Source: Atrichornis clamosus
Lineage: Eukaryota > Chordata > Aves > Passeriformes > Menuridae
Assembly (NCBI GenBank): GCA_013400975.1
Contig: WBMZ01000209.1
Coordinates: forward strand, 5,721 to 69,720
Length of the DNA: 64,000 nt
Direction: 5' to 3'
In this document: one piece after another, positions 28,753-40,590 of the stretch
How the letters are laid out: the number at the start of each line of letters is the position of its first letter
Numbering within the stretch: the first letter of the stretch is position 1
Notes under the pieces: model-generated
What the model was told of the DNA's origin: nothing
What the model saw: only the letters and a program-made list of their open reading frames with translations
Databases searched by the model: none
Position numbers and translations under genes: made by a program

Positions 28753-29650
28753 AGATCAGATACTTAAGATTAGTGCCTTCTCTCCTCTGGTAGAACTGAC
28801 CATTGACTGTTAGCATCAACTAACTATATTTTAAGCAAACATGCACAAAAAGCCTGTCGTTTTATTAGAGTTCCTAAACTCTGTAAGAACCTTACATTTA
28901 CGCTTCCTCAAATGCCCTTTTGGAACTGCAAATAGTATACCTAAACTAGATTTCTCTCATCTCTGTGCTAGCTAATCTTGCCGGACTTGTAGACTTGTAA
29001 TGCAGGACTTTGCTTTAAGAAAGCCATGCTGCTTTGTGGATGTAATTCTTATCCATGTGTCAGCTGAATCCATGCTTAATTATAATTTCTATAGTCTTGT
29101 TACATCTCAAGTTTACATCTCTGTATTTTCAGATGTCTTTTGGAACTCTTTCTGAAAACGGACATTGTATTTGCATCTCTGTCCTACAGTACTGAAATTG
29201 CCTTAAGAAATTGGATATTTCTTAAGCTTTTCTACCTGCACCATGAGTCACAACCCAAATTCTTTTCATAGAGTCACAGGTCCATAAAAATTACTTAGGT
29301 TTTCTTCTAGTGCCTTATGGCACTTCCAGAAATTGCTAAGCAAATTGAAAATTTATGTTCTTCTTTCTGATGGAGTACCTATGTTTTTTGATTATTAGTT
29401 GTTGGTAGTTTTGAGGGGTTATGAGAGAGAAGTTTACAAATGATCGTGTGTTGTTCCTAGAAACCAAGTTCTTTCAAGACTTTGATGCATAACATTAGAA
29501 CAGGTTTTGTGGGGGTTGTTGTTGTTCTTTTCTGCTTGTTTGTTTTGTTGTCGTTATGGTTGGGATGTCAGGTTTTAATTACTAATTTCTTCCAGCAGGT
29601 TTTTTGGCATTTCAGTCTTTGATAGTTCATCTTCATTATTAGAAAAGTTC
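28753..29650 (-). mobile_element. Old CR1-like LINE fragment, right part (before motif A)
   Basis: On the minus strand near 28985-29030 the sequence reads KQHGFLKAKSCITSLQ, the conserved SQHGF.KG.SC...L segment of CR1-like reverse transcriptases. The rest is too decayed to read with certainty and the outer border is uncertain. In the minus direction this segment precedes the KLADDTS box at 26300, which places both on one old element now separated by the sense CR1. Confidence 0.5.
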
Positions 29651-30447
29651 ATGTTGATTGGACTGCTGAAATAAGAAATTTCCTATCTTTCTCAAGATAT
29701 AAGTTTTGCATTTGAGTTTGAATAAAAAGACTACTGTTGTTCTACTAGTTATTTTCTATCCTTAGTCAAGAGACTGCGTACAGCAATTTGTGTACATGTG
29801 TATTTAAACATACAGAAATATACTTATAATCCAACAAATACTCAAATGTTACTATGTAATTTGTTATTTACAAATATTCAAAATTATATAATTAATTCAT
29901 ATAATTTATAGGAACAAATATAAATTAATGTTGAATCAGATTTCATTTTTCATAGCTCCTTAAATGGTTTTTCTGAGTACTTTAAAAGCTATGCAGGTTA
30001 CATTGTAATGAAGGTCTTACGAATCTCATGTAGTAGGGGATTAAAACATTATAACATTGTATGCAACCACTGGAATTTAGCTTTTCAATACATTTTTACC
30101 AGTATTTCTTGTAACTCTATAATCTTTCAATGCAAATATATTAGTCTCAGGTCATGTAAAACCAGTAATAAGCTGTGTCTCTAAAAGTGATTGCATCAGA
30201 ATGCATTTCAGTGTGAGGGTTTTTTGTTGTTTTAAATTAATTTCTTGCAGGTGTATATTTTTGGTATTGAGAAACTTTCGCTTTTCTGTTAACTTTCCCG
30301 AATTGATGAAAATAGATCCTCAGTCTAAAATCAAGTACTCAGGAATTGAAATTGTATGCTTCTCTTCATTTCACCTATTTCCCCAAATATTTCTTTACTA
30401 GTGCTTATTGCTTCTTTTTGAATATTGATTTTTAAATCTGATTTGGC
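29651..30447. other. Intron, no gene seen
   Basis: AT-rich sequence with no recognised repeat or exon. Confidence 0.5.
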
Positions 30448-30526
30448 TATTGGACTAGATGACCTCGTGGTTGGACTAGGTGATATCCAGAGGTCTCTTC
30501 CTACCCTAACTATTCTGATTCTCCAC
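30448..30526 (+). mobile_element. Short CR1 3'-end fragment
   Basis: TTGGACTAGATGACCTCGTG, a partly repeated TTGGACTAGGTGA, then CCAGAGGTCTCTTCCTACC and TATTCTGATTCT: the last about 80 bp of a CR1 in plus orientation. The WTR-like GGACTAG.TGA word occurs twice within 22 bp. Confidence 0.8.
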
Positions 30527-32272
30527 ATGTTAGTGTTGTTTAATATTATATTCTCCAAGTTGATTTAAAAATGAGGTTATTTGTCTTCAACAAGTCTTAG
30601 TTTAACATTTGTATTTCTACTTAATTGTTTTGTTTGGTTAAAAGGAAGGTAATTATTTCCATGGCTAATGACTTATGATCCTTTTTCTACAACTCCCCTC
30701 TTGTCAATGGAGAACTGGCCAAACAAGTTGTTAGTTGAAGGTGACTCCCATGGCTTTTAAATTTTGTTCAATAAAACTGTAGGTCATTCTTTCTGCTTTA
30801 CAATATTTAATTAAAAGCATTTTTCAATCCAAACTCTTGTGATAGTGTTATCCATAAAGAAGAGTGGAAGGATTTTTCACTGCTCTGAGCTTAGTCTTCT
30901 GGGCAATCTGAATGCACTATATGTGGAAAGGTCATATTTTGCTATGTTCCTAAGTATTAGCTACTGCTTAAACCAGGAGACGGGGCTAAATGTCTGTTAC
31001 TCTGATTTGTCCTCCACAGCATTTCAGTGTGTATTTAACCACAATCAGTTTTGTTGTCTTATGCATTAAGCATATATGTTACAAAAGACTATTTATATTT
31101 AGAGGGTAAAAAATATACTCAAAACTGATTGTTTAAGTTAAAATTTTCTTATGAGCATTTTGGAACTTTCTCTGTGTAACAAAGCAAAAACACATATACA
31201 AATTATAAAGCAATTCATGCTTTTGGAAGAGTCTCCTGGGCAAAGGGTAGAATTTAAAGCCCACCATGATAGAATAGCAGTTAGGATATCTTGATCTGAA
31301 GAGCTCTAGAAAGTGCCATAAATGTAGAGTTCTGTGTCCATACTTAATATTTTTCCTTATCTCTGAGTGAATCTACCTCATTATTTACAGTACATAATTT
31401 CTGTGTTCTCCCCCAACTGGTCGTGATTCCCGACTTCTTTTCTGTCTCTTTGTCTACATGTTTTACAACACTGAGAATTTGCCGTGCCTGATTAGTCTCC
31501 TTTTACTACACTTGAATTTGGAATGATGGAGGCCCCCCTCCTGGCAGCACTGCATCAATTTTCTTGCAGTGGTGAAGGTCTGTGTGTGGCAGTCTATGGG
31601 GATATCTGCTTTCAAAACACTAAGATGCATTTCCCGCTACATCAGCCTGTGAAAGGGTGACAGAAGTAAGATTTCCATCTGTTTGTCTGCTGAAGTAATA
31701 TCATTGCTTAATTTATTCATCTATTGGCGTTGCATGGAACAGAGGGGAAAAAAATTATCTTGCTTGCTTGGATGAAGAGTGAAGCTAGTTGTTCTGTTTT
31801 GTATATTTCCATATGTAGGACAGCTGCAAGCAGGTCAGCACTATACTTAAAATACAGTCAGAACTTAAATTTAAATTATATATATGTATAGAGGTTTTTC
31901 AAAATGTTTCCAGCTAAAACACTCAAAAGAATCAGCATAACTGATTGAGATTTTGCACTTCTCTAACTTGGATTTTTGAGTTTTTCATATTGCCAAGCAT
32001 ATGCCCTGAGAATATTCTTTTTTCCCTTCTTTTTCCTCCAAGTCAATAACTGATTTCTGTGAGTGCTATTATGCTAGAAAACAACCACATCAGCAGGGCC
32101 TTTTCATCATATATTTTCACGTTCTCAGAAACTTCTATTAATTAATTATATTTTATTAGAGTAGACTGTATCTTGCATATACTGCTGGCTTTTTATTTCA
32201 GTTTACTGTTGGTTGGCATTCTCTGTAACACATTTCCAGATAAAAAGCCTATAAGCGATAATGCTTTAGATT
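30527..32272. other. Intron, no gene seen
   Basis: AT-rich sequence. ORFs are at most 76 codons and have no domain. No recognised repeat. Confidence 0.5.
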
Positions 32273-32853
32273 TGGCCCTCTAGTTAATCCCAGCAAGCAG
32301 CTAAATCCTACACAGCCACGTGCTCACACCCCTTGCAGCAGGATGGGGGAGAGAATCAAAAGGGAAAAAGTGAGAAAACTAATGGACTGAGATAGAGTTT
32401 AATAGGTAAATCAAAAGCTGTACATGCACGCAAAACAAAGCAAGGCACTCATTCCCTATTTCCCATCATCAGGCAGATGTTTAGCTACTTCCAGGAAAGC
32501 TGGGCAACGTTATGGGTAATGGTTACTTGGGAATGCAAACCCTAGAGCTCTGAAAGTCCCTGTCTCCCTCCTTCTCCCAGCTTTTATTGCTGAGCATAAC
32601 ATTAAGTGATATGGGGTATCCCTTTGGTCAGTTGGGATGAGCTGTCCCAGTTGTGTCCCTTCCTGCTTGTGCACCCCCAGCCTCCTCACTGGTGGGGTGG
32701 TGAGGAACAGAGGCCCTGACTCTGTGTAAGTACTGGTCATCAAGGTAAAATATCAGTGTCTTATCAACACTATTTTCATCACAAATCCAAAACATAGCAC
32801 CATATGAGCTTCTCTGAAGAAAACCGATCTTTACCCCAGCCAAAACTATTACA
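32273..32853 (-). mobile_element. ERVL-type LTR (family B), solo
   Basis: The left end TGGCCCTCTAGTTAATCCCA and the right end GATCTTTACCCCAGCCAAAA followed by CTATTACA match a common bird LTR, whose minus-strand start I recall as TGTCCTGGTTTCAGCTGGG, followed by GATAGAGTTAA. Internal words such as GGGATGAGCTGTCCCAGTTG and ATATCAGTGTCTTATCAACA also fit. The sense strand is minus. Length is about 580 bp, and no internal retroviral sequence adjoins it. ORFs of 71-77 codons here are incidental. Confidence 0.75.
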
Positions 32854-35044
32854 CCAGCTTACTATATAACGATACTTACTTCCAGAGATGGTGCATAATC
32901 ATAAAATTACCTTGCATTAAATTCATTTATTATTTTTATGAACTGATGTGTCTGTACTTTCACTGTAATCGGTGTTATTGCCAACCTTTTGGTATGATTG
33001 AATCACCATCTTATTTTACTGGTGCTGAAGCAACAGTTTACTAAAAGCTAGTTTCTGTGTCACAGAGAACATTATGTGCATTTTTGCTTGATGTGCTTTA
33101 TTTTCTTCCTTTTATAGATTTTTTTAAATTTTGTTTTTATTGAAAATTATACTAAAGACTATACAAAGAGAGTTTTTAACTTCAAACATGTCTATAGGCT
33201 TATATATGCTGATAATTCATGTTGACTATCTGAAATATATATTGAAAATTCACTTTCACTATTACATTTAAAATAAGAATTTTTGTTTGCCTTACTGTCA
33301 TATTCTTATGGGAATTGTACATATGAAATAAAGCACTGAGCACATGCATTTTAGTACATCTATTAGGGATGCACATGGAATAGAGAGAAAAGTTTGTATT
33401 TTTCAATTAAAAATCCGTAATTATGTTATGTTATACTTTTGAGTTAGGCATTGTAATCTCTCCCAGAACAACTGCCAGAAAGTTGTGTGTTCTTTTCTAC
33501 TTTTTCTTTCTTTCCCCTATCTTTCAGTCCTGCATGGTGTATTTCTATGCATAAAATATTTCATGACACATGAAAAACGCTAGAATAACACCTTGTAGAT
33601 CTGTTTGTAGGTGCACATCTGTTACTAAAGTGACATGTATAATGTGAGTTTGAATTCCTTAAAACTAAGGCAAAAATCCAATCCTTAATCTCATGAGAGA
33701 GAATGTTTTGTTTTCTGTGTTGTCACATCAAAAAATAGACAATCATCTTTATCCTTGAATTTTAAATCTAGGCTTTTTTTTTTTTTTAATTAAAGAAAAA
33801 GGATGACATCTGTCTTTGGATTTAGCTTTAGCTTTCTTTTTTTTGTTGTTTATTTAACCACTAGAAACATCCGCAAAATGCTGAAAGATTCAATTTTATC
33901 AGAAAACAAAATACTGCATGGACTAGCTGATGCTCCAAGGTGGTGCTAAGGTGTCTAACCACTGAGTTTTTATTTTCTCTAAGTAACAGCTCAAAATACG
34001 TATGTTGTTGTCATTATTGATATTATTATTTTATTATTATTATTATTACATTTCTGTGTTTTAATATCTGATCACATCTTCTCTCATTTGCAATTAATAG
34101 ATTCCCCAGATGTTGTAGAACAGTCCTTCCATTTACACTAAAAGATCTGTTTGCCAGGAACACTTCCTTCTCTCCTTTGCTCTCCACCTCTCTCCCACTC
34201 CTTCTTCCTCTCTCTCTCTCTCTCCACCTTGTTCTCCTCTTCTGTTCTTTTCTTTTTTCCTCTCTCGTTCCTCCAGGCTGACATATGTTGCATATTGAAA
34301 CTCGTGCAAATCATGTAAAAAGTGAACTGCTAAGCTGAAGTAACACAACATGACAGTAGATGATCTAAAATTCCTTGTACCTTTGGCAATATTTACAAAG
34401 TCTGATAGAATACCTGAGAAAGTGGGTGGCAAAGAAACTCTAGGAAGTTCCAAGTTGATATGGCTAGGCAAATGTAATGATTTTTCAGACAACATGGTGT
34501 GGAATTTAGTGCTTCTGATGCAGTCTTTGGTCCCATTCACTCTAAAAATACAGTGAATATTCAGAATTAATTTTATTTTCTATAATCTCTAAGTTCAAGT
34601 GAAAGCTTCTGCACTTATGGATTTAGAAACTGACATTAGTAGACTATGAGTATGATAAAGTCCAAATTTGATATTATCTGATGGAATAATTTTTAAAAGT
34701 ATTTTTACGTTAATTATGACACATCCTTTAAACAGACAGGCCACTTGTGAGAATTACAGAAAAAATTAGTGAAATATTATTATTAATAATAATGTTATCA
34801 TAATATTTATGATATCATCATCATTATCCTCTGATGAAAACAATTAATGAAATATACCCATATGGATAATATATCTCCATTTACTTATGTATACAAAACC
34901 AGTTGAAGCTTTCTCTGGCCATTCAAAACTTGTGGCATATTATATGGTTTCTGAACTTTTACATCTGCAATAGGAAGGAATTCTGTAACTTTTTGTTTCT
35001 TGCTTTAAGCTACCCAGTACAAGAAATGTATTGACTTAGTGGAG
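32854..35044. other. Intron with simple repeats, no gene seen
   Basis: AT-rich intron. It contains a (TTA)n-type run at 34015-34050, a C/T-rich tract at 34160-34275, and an AAT/ATT-rich patch at 34775-34830. The 135-codon minus ORF at 34133-34540 is largely the low-complexity GE/RE-rich reading of the C/T tract and is not supported as a gene. Confidence 0.6.
34160..34275 (+). repeat. C/T-rich (pyrimidine) tract with (CT)n
   Basis: Plus strand almost all pyrimidine, with a (CT)8-like core at about 34209-34225. Confidence 0.9.
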
Positions 35045-35495
35045 CACGTCACAGGGTCATAAAGATGATGAAAGTGCTGGAATAGTTTTCATATGAGAAG
35101 AGAGTGAGGTCACTGGAGCTGTTCAGACAGGACAGCAGGATGCATAGGAGCATCCTATTCCTGTATATAACTACCTGATAGGAACGAATGAAGGCGATGG
35201 AGTCAGACTCTTCTCGGCAGTACCCAGAAGAAGCAATTGACACATATTAAAATACATGAAATTCCCTCTGGATCTAAGAAAATGCCTATTTTAGTGTGCG
35301 GATGGTTAAGCACTGTGACAGGTTGCCCAGAGAGATTGCAGAGTACCCAACCTTGGAGATCATTCAAAACTTGACTGGATATGATCCTGGGCAAACTACT
35401 CTAAGCGACCTTGTTGAGCAGGTGGATTGGAATGATGATCTCCAGAGGTCCCTTCCTACCTGAATGTTTCTGTGAATCTGTGATTCTATGATGAA
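35045..35495 (+). mobile_element. CR1 3' end, sense
   Basis: This starts in the ORF2 segment corresponding to R..K.MMKVLE and continues through the C-terminal part. It ends with GATGATCTCCAGAGGTCCCT, TCCTACC and the tail TGTGAATCTGTGATTCTATGATG, which is the CR1 8-bp tail repeat. About 450 bp, 5'-truncated and without an intact frame. Confidence 0.88.
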
Positions 35496-38400
35496 AAATA
35501 AAATAAAATGAAAGAGACATATTTCTTGCTTTTTTAAGTGGGGGAGGTAAAGGTAATGGGAGGGTAAAAAACATTTTCCCAGTGCTCTCCATGATAATTT
35601 CCTTCTACTATTCTGTTTTTAAGTATCAAAAAACAACTAAAGTTGCAATAGAACTTTTATTTATTTACAATATAATTCTGGAAATAATCTGGGAAATAAA
35701 TACTTTTTGCTTCTTTTAAACAGGAAAAAGTGAAGATTTTGAAACATAAACTTGCACCTTTTTTATGTCATTTCTCTATAAATTATTTTAAATCTTTTCT
35801 GGTTCTAAATTGTTTGCCATAAGGCTGACAATAAAAACGTTTTATATCAATCTAGCATCCCTTGGAGACAGTTTTCTGTGGTTTAGTTTTGTCATATTGA
35901 GAACTACCAGGAAAATACCTATTCCTTTATGGTATTTAACAACCAGAGTTCTATATTTTTCTTTTACCATGGAATGAAAAATTAGACTCCCTCAACACCT
36001 TTCAATATTTAAAAGGGAACACCTTTCAATATTAAAAAAGAAAAAAGAAAGCATATACAGATATATTTTTGCTGTTGAATAGTCTAGAAGAATTACACTT
36101 ATGTGTAATTTGAATTATTTGTCAGGTTGACCAATGTGTCATTTTGCATAGCTTGTACATAGTGAGCACATAGGAACAGTTTCTGGAACTTACCTACATG
36201 AAGTTATAACTGCATCATGAAAGTACAACTGAATGAAGTTGTAATTCTGTGGTGAAAGCTTTATTAATGCTGATTGACGGGTGATAGAGACAGCTAATGA
36301 AAGAAGACCACAGCTGACTACTCACCTAAGTCTAAGAGCACTGTTTTGAACTACCTATAACTGGGGCTGAGAAGAGAAGTATTTACAATTACATCTTGGA
36401 AATTTGAAATTGTTTCAAGAAACTTCAGTGACACAGAAATGCAGTTAAGGTCTTTGTTTTAATTTCTACACATTATAGGGGTTTTTCTTAAATGGAACTG
36501 GAGATGGTAGGGGTTTGGGGTTTTCGGGTTTTTTTATGATTACCAAATATGGAAAAACATATACAATTAGAGGGTAGAATATCAATTAAATCTGCATTTT
36601 AAATTAGTTGGAAAAATATAGATATATGAGCATGTGCCTTTAAACTAACAAATCTTGATTATTGTTTTTGTTAGTAACTTAAGTCTTTTCACTTGAACTG
36701 TTTAGATTGTTATAAGACCAATTTTAGAAGAAAATGAACTTTACTAAATAGGTGTCATGACCAATATTTTAATTAAATGGTAATTAAAGAGATATTATGA
36801 CAACTTTCTCTGAGTATTAATGTAAATTACTGAACAAATACAGGCTGATGAAATTAGTTAGATGACATGAAACCAATGAGTTCACAAGTCAGCCTTAGAA
36901 AGTGATTTTAGTATGCCTATAATGATAATGGAGATTAGAAGATCTGTTTGTGATGTTATTTAAAACTCAACTGAATTCTTGGAAATAGTCAGGGAAACAA
37001 ACTGAGATTATTTCAAATTTAAAGAAGGAACTTCAAAACTTTTTGCTTGGTGAAATTTTAAACACTTTGTAATTAAAATCTTCAAATTCAAAAAGTGGGA
37101 CTTGAAATTCTTCCTCTTTGAGGAGGCATTTCAGAGAGGTGATCTGAAGACCTAAGATGCTGGGAGCTGTGTCACCCAGACATAGCCAAAGGAAGGGATA
37201 CAAGAGCAACTCGCACTTCAGTGGAATCTGTTGGTACTTGCAGTCTAAGTACAAGCAAAAGGGAACACAGCATAAAAAGAACTAAGAATTTCTTCTTTGT
37301 CTAATTCACATTTTAAGTCTAGCATTCAGATTGTCTAATTAACACTGAGGAACCTTATTAACAGTACAGATAAGATGGCACATAACCTTCCTAGTATCTA
37401 CTCCTTTTCCCTGGAGTTATGCTCACTTTCCCAGTGTTTTTTTGTGCCCTAACATTAACATCTGCCTTCCACTTGCAGAGGGCAGTGGGGAGGAATGTAC
37501 TACAATTTATTAGCATCTGAAGTTCAGTACTTGGAGGAGGGTGATGATCCTAGCGGGATTTTCTTCTCCTTTGGGTCTTAGGCAGTTATCCTTACATACT
37601 TCTTCAAAGAGCCAGTTTGTGCTTGGGTTTATTGTGGTTTTTCTTTCTTTTTGATTCACAGTTACTGATTTGAATTTGCAGAATATGCACTCCCATTTCC
37701 ACGAACACCAAGGGCTGTTGAATATTATTCAGTGTCTACCCCCATTAGGCAGAGCTTCACTACATGATTGGCACAAAAGCTCAGGCAGGATAAGTAATAG
37801 GTCATGCCATTACCAAACAACTGCTGTTTTGGCTCAAACCAGTTAAAAGCGGCTCTGGCCAAGGCAAACCCAGCCAAGCACTGAATTCTGCCATGGCAGG
37901 TCACTACAATGCTTGTGGCTATCTAATGTCAGTGGGGTAGAAATCCTAGTTACTGCACTATATCACTTCCCTAAAATGAAATTTTAAACGTTTTCTAGAG
38001 CTCCAGAACCCATTGTTTTATCCAGGCTATTGTCTCTGTGATGCTAACAAATAGACCACATTATTTTTGTTTTATATATAATAGCTATATATTAAAAATT
38101 GTGAAATATATTAGTGTCTGAATTAGTTCTGTGGAAAACAAATAATATTAAATCCATTCTTTCATCAGTCTGAGGGGATAAAAAAGGTAATCAATGTCTC
38201 ACATGTCATGAGTTAGGGATAAGGGAAAAGCCAGACAAGTGGTGAAGGTCACTATAATTAGAGGAATTACCTTTGTTATAGGCCAGATTTACAGTAAATA
38301 TATACAGATGCATACAGAAAATAGTTGCATTAACAACTAGGAGTTTCAAAGGGAGGGGAAATTGTGCTTGACTATCTGAAAAATTGTGAATTATATAAAA

Positions 38401-40030
38401 ATTTAAACTTTTTTTGTAGTAGCACTGTTGGTAGTAATGAAGGAAAAAAAAAAGGCAGCTTTCAAAAATTTGGCTGAATTGAGGGGAAAACAAAATGTGA
38501 TGACCTTAATTGTGAGTGACAAAAATGGAGTACACTGTTGAATAGTTTCTTGTTGGCAAGTCCTAGAGGCTGTCACTAATTTATTATTTATTACAAACAA
38601 CCATGCATCTTTTAGACAGCTATCTTGCAATTACTTAAAACAGATATAAATGCAACAGCTGTAGGTTATGCACATAGCTGCAATAATAAATCTTATAATA
38701 AGCTTAACTGTAAAAAGTATGATAAAAACCCCTAGAGCATAAGTATTATAGTTGTTTTCTACATGACATTTGTAGATCATATTTAAGTTAAAAAATACCT
38801 TCATATCTGATAATAGAAACCATTGAGCACTATGGCTATCTAAAGATACTGTGTTAGACTTACTGTGCTAATATTATTTTCTCCTCAAATTCCATATCTT
38901 TCACCCACACTCCATATCTCCATATGCTTAGCCACTTAAATGTATAGTAAAAAACAGATAAATTAAATCGAAAATAGTCCTAGAAATGTGCATTGTGTTA
39001 GTGTATCTAAAAACTTGGAAAACATCTTATGTTTGGATGGTAGGAAGATACCATGTATTCTGTTAAGATGGCAATTGGTACTGTTAACTTTTTATTTCAA
39101 CCTAAAGGACACCTGTAATCTGACACTCCAGCCGCAGGCTTCATATGATGAAAGCACAGACACAGTGTAGTAAATAACATTTGGCATAGCGGTGTGGTGC
39201 ATTATTTTCTGCTTTAGCACTGCATTTAAAAAGACTAAAAGTTGTACATGACAGAATTTAAGCCCTGGGCATAGTTTTTTTCTCAAAATAAAAAAGTGTC
39301 TCTAAAATACAACCACCAAGAAATAAGAATAATCCAAAAGCTTCAAGACACCTTTTCTACAACTTTGTAGAAAGCAAATCACTTCATCTAGTGTGACATA
39401 TGTACAGAAATATACAGTGTGCCAAGTCAATTAAATCGCTAATTGTCTGTTTTTAAGAAAAACAGATGGCAGGTCAAATTTTGTTCACTTTCAACAATTT
39501 TAGGCCCCACACCTATTGGTGATATGCTCATATTACCCAGCAGGGAGTTGAAAAAATATTGTCTACGCTTTTTTCAAACCTTTTGCTTTTCCTTCCCCCT
39601 CCCACCGTTGTTTTTAGGAGTATTTAAAACTGTGGTTTTATTTTGTGGGTTTTTCTACAAGTATGGGGGTTTTTTTTCTGCTTGCTTATCTAAAATGCAG
39701 CTATAGGTTAGAAATAATAATATAGATTAGAGTAGAGTAGTGGTTGGAAGTTTGCCAGTTTTGACCTCTCAACCAGTTATTAAGGATTGTAGAATTAATT
39801 GGCTTTAATTTGGCCTCATTACTCATCTGACTGGAAATCTTTTCCCCATGATTTTTATAGAGTACTTACTTCTTTTAAGTGTCTTTTGCAATAATCTAAC
39901 AATAGCTAGACATGTGAACCATAATTAAAATCATTACATGTGTGGTGTGTTCTCAATTTTTAAGAGTTTTGTTCTGTCTGTTCTCTAAGTAGTGACTAGG
40001 TATTGCCGTCCATGCCAGGACAGCATTTTC
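35496..40030. other. Intron, no gene seen
   Basis: About 4.5 kb of AT-rich sequence. It has a direct duplication (AACACCTTTCAATATT at 35994-36009 and 36018-36033). A GC-richer patch at about 37720-37930 could not be assigned to any repeat family. No exon with domain content was found. Confidence 0.55.
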
Positions 40031-40032
40031 TT

Positions 40033-40590
40033 AGAACAGAATCATCAAGGTTGGAAGAGACCTTCAAGATCATCCAACCCAGCCATCCACCCAGCACTAT
40101 CACTGAAGCCCCTAAACCACTAAAAACGATCATACAGCACTAGACACAGACACCTCTTAAACATCTCCAGGGATGGTGATTTCACCACCTCCCTGGACAA
40201 CTTATTTCAATGCCTGACCACCCTAACAGTGAATTTTTAAATTCTAATACCTAAACTGAACCTCTCCTGTCTCAAGACCATTTCCTCTGGTCCTCTCTCT
40301 GCAGTCACAGCAGAAGAGACCAAGCCCCACCTCACTACAAACTCCTTTCAGGTACTTGTAGAGAGCAATGAGGTCACCCCTGAGCCTCCTCTTCCGGAGA
40401 TTAAACAAAGCCAACTCCCTCAGCCATTCCTCATAAGACATGTTTCCTAGACCTTACATGAGCCTTTTTGCCCTTTGCTGGACAAGCTCCAGCACCTCAA
40501 TGTTCTTTTTAAAGTGAGTGGCCCAGAACTGAATGCAGTACTGGAGGTGTGGAGTCACCACTGCTGAGTACAGTTCTTCCTGCAGATGCC
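40033..40590 (-). mobile_element. CR1 3' end, antisense
   Basis: The left end AGAATCATCAAGGTTGGAAG and GACCTTCAAGATCATCCAAC is the reverse complement of the CR1 3' UTR end. Minus-strand reading at 40244-40441 gives RELALFNLRKRRLRGDLIAL, then YKYLKG, the ORF2 C-terminal region. About 560 bp, 5'-truncated, with broken frame. Confidence 0.9.

Noticed and set aside
34133..34540. 135-codon minus ORF rich in Glu and Arg
   Set aside because: The charged part is a reading of the CT/GA tract, with no domain.
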